From: CAZZBK01 sp964652155
GTDB lineage: Bacteria > Planctomycetota > Planctomycetia > Pirellulales > PNKZ01
Length of the DNA stretch: 43,788 nt
Reading direction: 5' to 3'
Assembly (NCBI GenBank): GCA_964652155.1
Contig: CAZZBK010000031.1
Span: 1-43,788, forward strand
The translations under genes and the position numbers were made by a program. The notes under the pieces were generated by a model that saw only the letters and a program-made list of their open reading frames with translations, was not told the DNA's origin and did not search any database. Shown here piece by piece: positions 9,306 to 17,256 of this stretch. Every line of letters begins with the position of its first letter. Positions within the stretch are counted from its first letter, which is position 1.

Positions 9306-9562
9306 CGACACGGGCAGCCAGCTCCGGTAGTCGTCAAAGTCCACGCCTTCGGCCCGGTCTTCTCGAAGTGCCTGTGACCACTTAGAAGCATCTTCGACAC
9401 ACCCTGCATGGATTGCCTCGTCGACTTGTTAAACCATGCGGGTTAAGCCGGGGCTGGTCAAATCGCTGGGGAGCCGGACCCCCGCTGGTCGATCAACCAT
9501 GCAAGCGTCGAGCGACCCCATCGTCACGCGATTGCCGGCGCCGCCACGGAAGGTAGGAGTGT
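9306..9562. other. flgL-fliW intergenic region
   Basis: This 257-base stretch ends the flg gene run and precedes fliW. No hairpin followed by a T tract was seen. The right end holds a good ribosome binding site, AGGAG at 9555-9559, for fliW. On the minus strand one frame stays open for about 42 codons (roughly 9429 down to 9304) with a protein-like composition, but it has no start codon and is preceded by a stop. It may be a gene relic or chance. Confidence 0.4.
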
Positions 9563-10003
9563 ATGCGAATTCGGACCCTGCGCTTTGGATCGGTGGAGAT
9601 CGAGTCCACCGACATTTTGACATTTCCCAGCGGAGTTCTCGGACTGGAGAATTGCCGTCATTGGGTGTTGCTCGCCGACGCCGAGAACGACGCCTTGGGC
9701 TGGCTGCAATCGACGGAGCGGCCGGAAATGGCCCTGGCGGTTGTCAGCCCGCGCCGTTTTGTGAGCGATTATCAATTTCGCGTTTATCGCAGTGAGTTGA
9801 CGCCGCTCGAGTTGACGCGCGCTCAGGATGCCCAGGTGTTGGTGATTGTCAGCCGCCAAGAGAGCGACCTGACGATCAATCTCAAAGCGCCGTTGGTGAT
9901 CAACCTGGAGCGCCGCCTGGGGCGACAGGTGGTGGCCAATGGCGAGCTCCCCTTGCAGCATGCGCTGACTTCGCCGTCGACCGCGTTGAGAAAGACCGCC
10001 TAG
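9563..10003 (+). CDS. fliW: Flagellar assembly factor FliW
   Basis: FliW is a small cytosolic protein that in Bacillus and Campylobacter binds both flagellin and CsrA: when flagellin is low, FliW sequesters CsrA less well or not at all and translation is adjusted. The 146-residue product matches the family: TFPSGVLGLENCRHWVLL near the N-terminus, LGWLQSTERPEMALAV, and the conserved LTINLKAPLVINLERRLGRQ near residues 103-122. Length is typical. The start has a strong ribosome binding site a few bases upstream (AGGAG). csrA follows after 70 bases and the flagellin gene after that, so the three partners of the known switch are adjacent, supporting a conserved regulatory role here. Confidence 0.95.
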   Translation: MRIRTLRFGSVEIESTDILTFPSGVLGLENCRHWVLLADAENDALGWLQSTERPEMALAVVSPRRFVSDYQFRVYRSELTPLELTRAQDAQVLVIVSRQESDLTINLKAPLVINLERRLGRQVVANGELPLQHALTSPSTALRKTA

Positions 10004-10073
10004 ACCGTAGCTGGCCCCCCCATATTCCTTTGCAATGCATGCGGCGCAAGCCGCCCAAATAGGAGTTCGTGAG

Positions 10074-10364
10074 ATGCTTGTGTTGTCGAGACAGCGCGAC
10101 GAAAGCATCATGATCGGTGACAACATCGTGATCACCATCGTTGATATCCGTGGCGACAAAGTCCGGTTGGGAATCAACGCTCCCACCGAGGTTCCCGTGC
10201 ATCGGCAAGAGGTGTACGAAGCGATTCAACGCGAGAATCTCAAGGCGGCGCAGCTGGACCCCAAGGACACGCGCACCATTGGTCAAGCGCCCCCCATGCG
10301 GCCCGGCCGCAGCATCGAGTCCAAGCGCCGCGTGCAGCAGGAAAACCCTCGCGGGCCCGCCTAA
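10074..10364 (+). CDS. csrA: Carbon storage/translation regulator CsrA with C-terminal extension
   Basis: CsrA is a dimeric RNA-binding protein that recognises GGA in mRNA leaders and blocks or alters translation. The core is textbook: MLVLSRQRDESIMIGDNIVI at the N-terminus and VRLGINAPTEVPVHRQEVY, with the RNA-contacting arginine at residue 44. The start at 10074 is chosen because every CsrA begins at this MLVLSR motif and AGGAG lies about 8-13 bases upstream; an in-frame ATG at 10035 would add 13 unrelated residues. Core CsrA is 60-75 residues. This one is 96, with a basic, Pro/Arg-rich tail from about residue 60 (including MRPGRSIESKRRVQQEN). It lies between fliW and fliC. Confidence 0.95.
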   Translation: MLVLSRQRDESIMIGDNIVITIVDIRGDKVRLGINAPTEVPVHRQEVYEAIQRENLKAAQLDPKDTRTIGQAPPMRPGRSIESKRRVQQENPRGPA

Positions 10365-10431
10365 GAGACACCTTCACGGCGAATACTGCCCAAGAAGTCG
10401 CAAGCAAACCACGAGAGCATGATGAACGTAA

Positions 10432-10451
10432 CGAAAAAAACGATTTTTTCG
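10432..10451. terminator. Possible weak bidirectional hairpin after csrA
   Basis: Arms CGAAAAAA (10432-10439) and TTTTTTCG (10444-10451) pair perfectly around a four-base loop. The position just after csrA suggests a transcript end, but the stem is almost all A-T and so weak. Confidence 0.35.
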
Positions 10452-10493
10452 ACGACTGATCCGCGTAAAGGTTAAAGATTCCCTCTTTTCTGT

Positions 10494-10520
10494 TAACCCC
10501 GTGATGCATGCAGACGATGA
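10494..10520 (+). promoter_or_regulatory. Sigma-28-like promoter candidate for fliC
   Basis: TAAC at 10494-10497, 15 bases, then GACGATGA at 10513-10520. The flagellar sigma-28 consensus in enterobacteria is TAAA, 15 bases, GCCGATAA, so the match is 3 of 4 and 6 of 8 with exact spacing. It would give a fliC leader of about 200 bases. No -10/-35 activity can be shown from sequence alone. Confidence 0.3.
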
Positions 10521-10590
10521 AACGTATTGGAATGCTATCAGGCGAACGGCTCGTAGCGCACAACACTTGCCCAAACCTGTTGCGACATTT

Positions 10591-10605
10591 TGGCACGAAA
10601 TTTCA
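10591..10605 (+). promoter_or_regulatory. Partial sigma-54-like site upstream of fliC
   Basis: TGGCAC at 10591-10596 followed by five bases and TTCA at 10602-10605. The -24 element is perfect and preceded by T, but the essential GC of the -12 element reads CA. If used, the start of transcription would be about 117 bases before the fliC ATG. It competes with the sigma-28-like site as an explanation, and neither is strong. Confidence 0.2.
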
Positions 10606-10733
10606 CCACAGTGCAATTCGTGACCTACCGTAGTTTAACGACCCGTGTGGAAACAATTTGTCCGGGCTCTCGAAGCTAGGCATTCCCGCCGCTCGCGACC
10701 CAAGAACCAACATTCTAGTGAAGGGTGTCTTCA

Positions 10734-13700
10734 ATGACGCGTATTAACACCAACCTCAGTTCGATTATCGGCCAGAACATTTTGAGCCGGAATCAGAGCA
10801 CGTTGCAGACAGCCTTGACCCGTTTGTCGACCGGTTTACGCATCAACTCGGGCAAGGACGACCCCAGCGGTTTGATCGCCAGCCAGGTGCTGGGATCGGA
10901 ACTCACCTCGATCGGTGCTTCGATCTCGAATAGCCAACGGGCGAACAACATCGTCTCGACGGCCGACGCGGCCTTGTCGCAGGTCAGCTCGCTGCTCAAC
11001 GATATTCGCGGCTTGGTGCAATCATCGGCCAACAAGGGTGCCATCTCCTCAGCCGAAGTCGCCGCGAACCAAGTGCAGGTCGACTCGGCCCTCCAGAGCA
11101 TCACCCGTATCGGTCAAACCACCGTGTTCGGTGGCGAACAACTGCTCAACGGCAACAAGGCGTTCAACGCGTCCGGAACGGTCACCGGCGTGTTTTCCAG
11201 CACCGTCGACATCAAGGTCAGCTCGTTTGATCCTTCGGCCGCTCGCAGCGGAACCGGCAACGATGTCACGGTCGGCTTGACCCAAGGCGCGACCAAGAAG
11301 ACGGTCGATGTCGTCGGCGACAGCCAAGTGGTGGGCGGCACCAGCAGCCTGCGCAATCTGTCGCTCGGACAGAGCACCCGCACCACCTCGACGTTGTCGA
11401 CCTCGGCCTTGTTCAGCGGCTTGTCGACCGACTCCACGAAGGCTACGCGGACGATCACCCAGGCCAACTTGGCCGCCTTGGCCAACACCGGCAGTGCCGA
11501 CGGCACCGTGACGCTGCAAATCACCGGCGTCAATCAGGCGGGTACCGCCACCAGCCACACGCTCGCGGCGATCAACACCGCCACGCTCAAAAGCAACACC
11601 GGCCCCGGTTATGCCGGCAGCAATGCCTTGGTTAACGCGGTCAATGCCCAGGAAACGACCACCGGTGTGCATGCCGCGGTCGAGAGCAATGGCAACGTGA
11701 CGCTCACGTCGAGCTTCTTCGGCTCCGCCTTCAATATCAACCTGCAAGCCACCTCGGCGACCGGCACCAAGTCAACTCGCACGATCAACGCCACGGGCGG
11801 CGGCAGCGATTTCGACGACATCGTCGCCGACGCAGGCACGAACGTGACGTTTGACGTCGTCCAAGGCGCCAATACCGACACGATCACCGTCAGCATTAAC
11901 AGCCTGATTGCGGCCGGTGGCACGAACGCCTTGCGAGGCGCCTACATCGCGTCCCAAATCACGGCGCAAAACACCAACACCGGCGCGACGGCAGCGGCCG
12001 ACGCCAACGGCAATATCACCATCACCGCCGCGGCCAATAGTGCCACGGCAATTACCGTCGGCAACGTCGGTGGCACGACCTCGGCCCCCAATCAGTTAGT
12101 TTTGACCAACACCTTGGGCGCGTCGACCAGCAGCGTCGGCATCGCCGACGCCACGGCGCTGAGCAACTTCAACACCATCGTCGGCTCGCAAACCAACGGC
12201 ACGGTGAGCACGCACTCGACCGTCCTGACTATCACCGGCAACAAGGGAACGGCTAATATCGACCTCGGCACGCTGACCGACGGCGCGAACAGCAAAGGCA
12301 ACGACGTGTTGCGCAACTACAACCCGTCGACCAATCAAACCGGCGTCAATGCCTTGATCGGCTTGATCAACTCGCGAATCGGCTCGACCGGTGTCAAGGC
12401 GACCATCAACAGTTCCAACAACATCGTGTTGACCAGCAGCGGCGTCGGTTCGACCTCGTTGGCCTCGATCGACTATGCCTCGGGCAACACGGCCAGCACC
12501 GCGGCCGATGACACGCTGTTCTCGACGACCGGCACGGTCACCAGCCAGACCGGCGTCAATGGCACCTCGAACCAGACGACTTATAAAATCGTCGGTGACC
12601 TAGGCTCGGCCACCATCACCGTCAATAACGATGACGTGATCAACAACTCCCAGTCGCTGGCCGACTCGATCAATCGTGTCACGGCGCAGACCGGTGTGTC
12701 CGCCTCGACCTCGGGGGGCAATTTGGCCAACCTCTCCTTGAGCAGCCAGAACTACGGTGCCAACGCCGTACTGAGCTTCACCGCCATCTCCAGCACCAAC
12801 TCGGCCGATGTGGACCTGATCAATGGGACCAGCACGCAAGTGGCCTCCGCGGGTTCCGATGTGAAGGGTACGGTCTCCACCACCAAGGGAACCGCGAGCT
12901 TCACCGGCAGCGGTGCTCAAATCAACTACTCCGACACGGCCATCAGCTTCATCGCTGACACCTCGGCCTCGATCACGTCACCCACGGCGGCCAAGACGAC
13001 CGTCGTCGGGACCGCTGGGGCGGGAGCCGGCCTGAATAACCTCACCGGTACGCAAAGCGATACGATCACTTTCCAACTGACTGGCTATGCCAACGGCGCG
13101 TCGACCTCGACCTCGATCAGCGTCAATGTCGCCGCGTTGAAAGCCGATAGCCGCGTGCTCATCGACGCCATCAACAAAGTTTCGGTGACCAGTGGCGTCA
13201 AGGCTAAGATCGATCCGAACGCCGTGTCGAATAACGGTGCCAGCGTGGTCATCGAATCGACCAGCCTCGGCTCGGGCGGCAGCGTCGGTATCACCGCCAC
13301 AGCCGCCACCCAGGCCGGAGACGTGACCATTTTCAACAACGCAGCCACGCAAACCTCGACCACGCCGGGTTTGAACGCGCCTGCCACGGCCACCGCCAGC
13401 TTCGATGTCACCGGTGGCGCGCTTTTCCAGATCGGACCCGAAGTCAAGTTCTCCAATCAGGTCAACATCAGCATCGACGCGGTCGATACCAACCTGCTCG
13501 GTCGAAACGTCAACACCACCGGAACCAAGGCCCTCAGTGCTCTGGCAACCGGCGGGACCGATCAGCTCAGCAGTGCCGACCTGGGTGACGCGGCCAAGTT
13601 GGTCGATCAGGCGATCAGCGAGATTTCGACCCTCCGCGGTCAACTCGGTGCCTTGCAGAAAAACGTGTTCGAGAGCAACATCGCCAGCTTGCAATCAAGC

Positions 13701-13865
13701 TACGCTCAAGTCACGAGTGCTCAAAGCCAGATTCAAGACGCCGACTTCGCCTCCGAAACCGCCAACCTCACCCGCTCTCAGATCCTGGTGCAAGCGGGTA
13801 CCTCGGTCTTGGCGATTGCCAACTCGGCCCCGCAACAAGTGTTGGCCCTCCTCCGGAACGGCTAA
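10734..13865 (+). CDS. fliC: Flagellin, very large (filament subunit)
   Basis: Flagellin polymerises into the flagellar filament. The N-terminal D0/D1 region is standard (TRINTNLSSIIGQNIL, LSTGLRINSGKDDPSGLIAS, ANNIVSTADAALSQV) and so is the C-terminus (QSSYAQVTSAQSQIQDADFA, then a tail ending QQVLALLRNG). The product is 1043 residues, about twice that of Salmonella flagellin. Residues from about 180 to 940 form a Thr/Ser/Asn/Ala/Gly-rich beta-type middle with repeated units of the INxxTGV(K/H)A type (for example LVNAVNAQETTTGVHAAVES and LIGLINSRIGSTGVKATINS). No Cys or Trp was noticed, as expected for an exported axial protein. The ATG at 10734 is chosen over an upstream GTG at 10725 because AAGGG at 10721-10725 fits it. 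A strong terminator follows. Confidence 0.96.
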   Translation: MTRINTNLSSIIGQNILSRNQSTLQTALTRLSTGLRINSGKDDPSGLIASQVLGSELTSIGASISNSQRANNIVSTADAALSQVSSLLNDIRGLVQSSANKGAISSAEVAANQVQVDSALQSITRIGQTTVFGGEQLLNGNKAFNASGTVTGVFSSTVDIKVSSFDPSAARSGTGNDVTVGLTQGATKKTVDVVGDSQVVGGTSSLRNLSLGQSTRTTSTLSTSALFSGLSTDSTKATRTITQANLAALANTGSADGTVTLQITGVNQAGTATSHTLAAINTATLKSNTGPGYAGSNALVNAVNAQETTTGVHAAVESNGNVTLTSSFFGSAFNINLQATSATGTKSTRTINATGGGSDFDDIVADAGTNVTFDVVQGANTDTITVSINSLIAAGGTNALRGAYIASQITAQNTNTGATAAADANGNITITAAANSATAITVGNVGGTTSAPNQLVLTNTLGASTSSVGIADATALSNFNTIVGSQTNGTVSTHSTVLTITGNKGTANIDLGTLTDGANSKGNDVLRNYNPSTNQTGVNALIGLINSRIGSTGVKATINSSNNIVLTSSGVGSTSLASIDYASGNTASTAADDTLFSTTGTVTSQTGVNGTSNQTTYKIVGDLGSATITVNNDDVINNSQSLADSINRVTAQTGVSASTSGGNLANLSLSSQNYGANAVLSFTAISSTNSADVDLINGTSTQVASAGSDVKGTVSTTKGTASFTGSGAQINYSDTAISFIADTSASITSPTAAKTTVVGTAGAGAGLNNLTGTQSDTITFQLTGYANGASTSTSISVNVAALKADSRVLIDAINKVSVTSGVKAKIDPNAVSNNGASVVIESTSLGSGGSVGITATAATQAGDVTIFNNAATQTSTTPGLNAPATATASFDVTGGALFQIGPEVKFSNQVNISIDAVDTNLLGRNVNTTGTKALSALATGGTDQLSSADLGDAAKLVDQAISEISTLRGQLGALQKNVFESNIASLQSSYAQVTSAQSQIQDADFASETANLTRSQILVQAGTSVLAIANSAPQQVLALLRNG

Positions 13866-13883
13866 ATCGTTACGCTAGCATTC

Positions 13884-13926
13884 GCCGGTCGGTGACCCTA
13901 CTGTCACCGACCGGCTTTTTGTTTTT
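13884..13926 (+). terminator. Rho-independent terminator after fliC
   Basis: Two perfectly complementary 13-base arms, GCCGGTCGGTGAC (13884-13896) and GTCACCGACCGGC (13903-13915), enclose a six-base loop and are followed by TTTTTGTTTTT. This is a textbook intrinsic terminator 18 bases after the fliC stop, so flagellin is probably made from its own message and fliD needs its own promoter. Confidence 0.93.
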
Positions 13927-13928
13927 CG

Positions 13929-13956
13929 TAACCCGCAATCTTTATCTGGTCGATAA
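13929..13956 (+). promoter_or_regulatory. Sigma-28-like promoter candidate for fliD
   Basis: TAAC at 13929-13932, 16 bases, then GTCGATAA at 13949-13956, against the flagellar consensus TAAA, 15 bases, GCCGATAA (7 of 8 in the -10 element). It lies directly between the fliC terminator and the fliD leader, exactly where a promoter is needed. The predicted leader would be about 70 bases. Confidence 0.45.
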
Positions 13957-13965
13957 ATCCCTCAG

Positions 13966-14026
13966 GGAGGGGTTGCGCGATCTTGTTGGGGAGGAGTTCT
14001 CACCCGGATCGCGTCGGGAACGAGGA
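13966..14026 (+). promoter_or_regulatory. GGA-rich fliD leader, candidate CsrA target
   Basis: Six GGA triplets lie in 61 bases before the fliD start (beginning at 13966, 13990, 13993, 14006, 14017 and 14024). About one would be expected at this base composition. The last overlaps the ribosome binding site AGGA at 14023-14026. CsrA family proteins bind GGA, often in pairs with one at the Shine-Dalgarno, and csrA is 3.6 kb upstream in the same locus. Purine-rich ribosome binding regions inflate such counts, so this is a suggestion only. Confidence 0.35.
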
Positions 14027-14034
14027 ACCGATCG

Positions 14035-16752
14035 ATGGCTTCCGTTACGTCCGGCGTTGGGCTCATCAGTGGCATCGACAGCGGCTCGCTGATCGACAAG
14101 CTGATCGCGCTCGAGGCCAAACCACGCGACCTGGCCCAAGCCCAGATCGATAAAAGCACAAACAAAAAGACCGCCCTGCTCGGCCTCTCGGCCCAACTAC
14201 TCGGCTTGCAAGGGGCAGCCGCGGCACTCGGTTCCGAAAAAACCTTCAGTGCCCGGCAAGCCACGGTCTCCAACCCCAGCGTGCTCAGCGTCAAAACCGA
14301 CACCGGCGCGGTCCTGGGGTCCACGCAATTCGTCGCCGTCCGACAGGCCCAAGCCCAGCAACTCATCAGCAACGGTTACCCCGACACCGACTCGACCAAG
14401 CTCTCGGCCGGCACCATCTCGATCAAACTCGGCGGCTTTGTCAACAACTCGACCGGGCTCAATACCCTCAACGGGGGCAGCGGCGTCCCGCTCGGGAAAA
14501 TCCAGATCACGAACCGCGCTGGGGCACAAAACGTCGTCGATCTCTCCGCCGTCAAAACCGTCGATGACGTCATCTCTGCCATCAACTCAACCCCCAACGT
14601 CGGCGTCCGAGCCAGTGTCTCGGGCGATCGACTCGTGCTCTCCGACACGACCGGCGCGACGGCGTCGACCATCCGCGTCAACGAGCTTGGCAGCACCACC
14701 GCGGCCGCGCTCGGCTTGACAACCGACACCGATGGCAGCGACACGACACTCACCGGCAGCGACATCGTCCGGCTCAGCGGCTCGACCAAGCTGACCAGCT
14801 TGAACGATGGACTCGGCGTGCGCCGCAACGCCAGCGGCACCGATTTTCAGCTCACGCTCAAGGATGGCAGCACCGTCGACGTGGGGATCGCCGCTGCCAC
14901 GACGGTTCAGGATGTGATCGATGCCATCAACAACGATTCCGAAAATGGTGGCAAAGTCACCGCCAGCCTCGCCGCCAACAACAAGAGCTTAAAGCTGACC
15001 GACAACACCGCCGGAGGCGGCACGCTGGCCGTCTCGGCGCTCAACGCCTCCCATGCCGCCGCCGACCTCGGGATCCTCGGCAGCGAACAAGGTGCCGGAG
15101 TGCTCACCGGAAAACGCACCCAAGCCACGCTCAACTCGGTGCTCCTCGCGAACCTGCAGGGCGGTTCCGGAACAGGCACGGCCGGGTCGATCCAACTCAC
15201 CGACCGCAGCGGTCAATCCGCATCAATCGACCTCAGCTCGGCCGCTTCGCTCGACGACGTCGTCACCGCCATCAACAATGCCGGACTCGGGCTCTCGGCC
15301 GCCATCAACTCAGCCGGCGATGGCCTGCAAGTCACCGACACCACCGGTAGCACCAGCTCGAATCTTATCATCAGCGACACCACGGGCACGCTGGCTGCGA
15401 GTCTCAATATCGCCGTCAACGCAAGCCTCAGCAGCGTCAACAGTGGCGACCTCAACGCACGTTATATCAGCAGCTCAACGCGGCTCGACGGCCTCAACGG
15501 CGGCGAAGGGGTCCAGCGCGGCAAGTTCAATATCACCGACAGCCTCGGCCGTACCCGCGTGGTCGACCTCTCAAGCTCGAGTGTCGAAACCATCGGCGAC
15601 GTCATTCAAGCCATCAACTCCTCCGGCTCCGGCGTGCTCGCCAGCATCAACTCGACCGGCGATGGCATCCTCGTGACCGACACGGCTGGCGGCGGCGCTC
15701 AACTGCGCATCGACGAGAATGGCGGTCGCACCGCCGCTGACCTGCACCTGCTCGGCAGCGGCACGGGCTCGATCGACGGCGCCTTCCGCTACACGCTCAC
15801 CGTCACGGCCGAAGACACGCTGCAAACCCTGTTCAACAAAATTGCCTCCGCGCCGAGCATTCCCATCAATGCCTCGCTGACCAACGACGGCTCGGCGAAC
15901 GACCCCTACCGCATGATCATCGGCAGCACGCGCAGCGGCGCGGCCGGGCGTTTGCTCATCGACACCGGCTCGACCGGGCTTAACTTCTCGACCCTCGCCG
16001 CCGGACAAGATGCCCTATTACAAGTCGGCACCGGGGGCACGCCGTTGCTATTCGCCTCGAGCGACAACTCCTTCCAGCAGGTCCTCACCGGCGTGAGCGT
16101 CACGCTGCTCGGGTCCAGCAAGGATCCCGTCGCGGTCAACGTGGCCCAAGACAACTCGGCCATCACCACCGCGCTGCAAGGGGTGGTCGACCGGTTCAAC
16201 AGCACGGTCGACGCGATCGACAAAGCAACCACCTACGACTCCACGACCACCACCGCCGCCACCCTGTTCAACGACTCGACCACGCTGCAAATTCAAATCC
16301 GCATCAATAACCTCGTGCTCGGCAACTTTGGTCCCGCTGCCGGTTCCATTCACAACCTCACCGACCTGGGCATCAGCTTCTCGGATGGCAAGCTGCAATT
16401 CGACACTTCGCGGCTCGACCAGGCTCTCGATGACAATCCCGCCGCCGTCAAGGATTTTTTCAAGACCTCGTCGACCGGTCTCGCCGATCAATTCAAGACC
16501 GGTTTGACCGGGCTGACCGACAGCTTCAGCGGCATTATTGCCCAACGCACGCAAAGCATCGATCAGGACGTGACCAACTACCAGCAGCGACTCGTGACGC
16601 TCAACGCTTCGCTCGATGCGCGACGCGCCTTGTTGCAGGCCCAGTTCAATGCCATGGAAGCCGCCCTGGCCGCCCTCAAATCACAATCCTCCGCGCTCGG
16701 CGGCATCCAGAACCTATTCAATACGACCACCTCGAGCAGTTCGAGCAGTTAA
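14035..16752 (+). CDS. fliD: Flagellar filament cap protein FliD, enlarged
   Basis: FliD (HAP2) forms the cap at the filament tip that folds incoming flagellin. The N-terminus is typical (GVGLISGIDSGSLIDKLIAL, then a coiled coil to about residue 65), and the C-terminal third has the conserved coiled-coil region with QSIDQDVTNYQQRLVTLNA and LQAQFNAMEAALAALKSQSS. The protein is 905 residues against the usual 450-700. The gain comes from four flagellin-IN-type repeats of 55-110 residues each (for example TVDDVISAINSTPNVGV, SLDDVVTAINNAGLGL, TIGDVIQAINSSGSGV, each followed by a DGxxxTDTxG strand). It ends in a six-serine tail coded by a nine-base tandem repeat. AGGA at 14023-14026 fits the ATG at 14035. 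fliS follows after 28 bases. Confidence 0.95.
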   Translation: MASVTSGVGLISGIDSGSLIDKLIALEAKPRDLAQAQIDKSTNKKTALLGLSAQLLGLQGAAAALGSEKTFSARQATVSNPSVLSVKTDTGAVLGSTQFVAVRQAQAQQLISNGYPDTDSTKLSAGTISIKLGGFVNNSTGLNTLNGGSGVPLGKIQITNRAGAQNVVDLSAVKTVDDVISAINSTPNVGVRASVSGDRLVLSDTTGATASTIRVNELGSTTAAALGLTTDTDGSDTTLTGSDIVRLSGSTKLTSLNDGLGVRRNASGTDFQLTLKDGSTVDVGIAAATTVQDVIDAINNDSENGGKVTASLAANNKSLKLTDNTAGGGTLAVSALNASHAAADLGILGSEQGAGVLTGKRTQATLNSVLLANLQGGSGTGTAGSIQLTDRSGQSASIDLSSAASLDDVVTAINNAGLGLSAAINSAGDGLQVTDTTGSTSSNLIISDTTGTLAASLNIAVNASLSSVNSGDLNARYISSSTRLDGLNGGEGVQRGKFNITDSLGRTRVVDLSSSSVETIGDVIQAINSSGSGVLASINSTGDGILVTDTAGGGAQLRIDENGGRTAADLHLLGSGTGSIDGAFRYTLTVTAEDTLQTLFNKIASAPSIPINASLTNDGSANDPYRMIIGSTRSGAAGRLLIDTGSTGLNFSTLAAGQDALLQVGTGGTPLLFASSDNSFQQVLTGVSVTLLGSSKDPVAVNVAQDNSAITTALQGVVDRFNSTVDAIDKATTYDSTTTTAATLFNDSTTLQIQIRINNLVLGNFGPAAGSIHNLTDLGISFSDGKLQFDTSRLDQALDDNPAAVKDFFKTSSTGLADQFKTGLTGLTDSFSGIIAQRTQSIDQDVTNYQQRLVTLNASLDARRALLQAQFNAMEAALAALKSQSSALGGIQNLFNTTTSSSSSS

Positions 16753-16780
16753 CCTTTTACACCTCCGGTGACTCACCACG

Positions 16781-17248
16781 ATGGACTCCCAAAACTATCT
16801 CGAAACGGCCGTCCGCTCCTCGACTCCGCAAAAGTTGCGGCTCATGCTCATCGACGGCGCGATCCGCTTTGTGACCCTGGCCGGTCAGGAATTTCGCACG
16901 GGGCGACGCGATCCGGCCTGCGACGCCCTGGCCAACGCCCGCGCCGTGATCGACGAACTCATCACCAGTGTCGATCGCTCGCAACTCCCCGAGCTGACCA
17001 ACCGGGTTGTCGCGCTCTATGTCTTCATGGGCGAACGGCTCGCCATGGCCGGCTTTAACTACGACCTCAAGCTGCTCGATGAAGTGCTCGCCCTACTCGC
17101 CATCGAACGCGACACCTGGCGGCAGGTCTGCGAGCAGCTCACGCAAGCCCCGGTGGCCAAGTCCATCGCTCCCGCCCCACACATCCGAACGGCCAACGAA
17201 ATGCTCGACACGATCGACTCCCTCGGCGGCTTCTCGCTCGAAGCGTAA
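16781..17248 (+). CDS. fliS: Flagellin export chaperone FliS
   Basis: FliS is the cytosolic chaperone that binds the flagellin C-terminus and prevents early polymerisation. The 155-residue product begins YLETAVRSSTPQKLRLMLI, the family signature in which a short N-terminal tyrosine stretch precedes the helical bundle. It continues with FVTLAGQEFRTGRRD and ALYVFMGERLAMAGFNYDLK. Helical throughout and slightly longer than the usual 125-140 residues because of an extended C-terminal tail. It follows fliD closely, the common arrangement. The ribosome binding site is weak, consistent with coupling to fliD. An 86-base palindrome lies directly downstream and may end the flagellar transcript. Confidence 0.93.
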   Translation: MDSQNYLETAVRSSTPQKLRLMLIDGAIRFVTLAGQEFRTGRRDPACDALANARAVIDELITSVDRSQLPELTNRVVALYVFMGERLAMAGFNYDLKLLDEVLALLAIERDTWRQVCEQLTQAPVAKSIAPAPHIRTANEMLDTIDSLGGFSLEA

Positions 17249-17256
17249 CAGCCGCT

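Larger units (their letters stand above)
10365..10733. other. csrA-fliC intergenic region and fliC leader
   Basis: This 369-base gap is clearly more AT-rich than the genes around it and carries no gene. It holds a 20-base AT-stem palindrome just after csrA (10432-10451), a sigma-28-like site (10494-10520), a partial sigma-54-like site (10591-10605) and the fliC ribosome binding site AAGGG at 10721-10725. Only two GGA triplets were seen between the sigma-28-like site and the fliC start, and none overlaps the ribosome binding site. Classical CsrA repression at the Shine-Dalgarno is therefore not evident for flagellin. Confidence 0.6.

Noticed and set aside
10365..10733. Riboswitch in the long fliC leader
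   Set aside because: No recognisable riboswitch core was seen; the AT-rich gap is explained by promoter-like sites.
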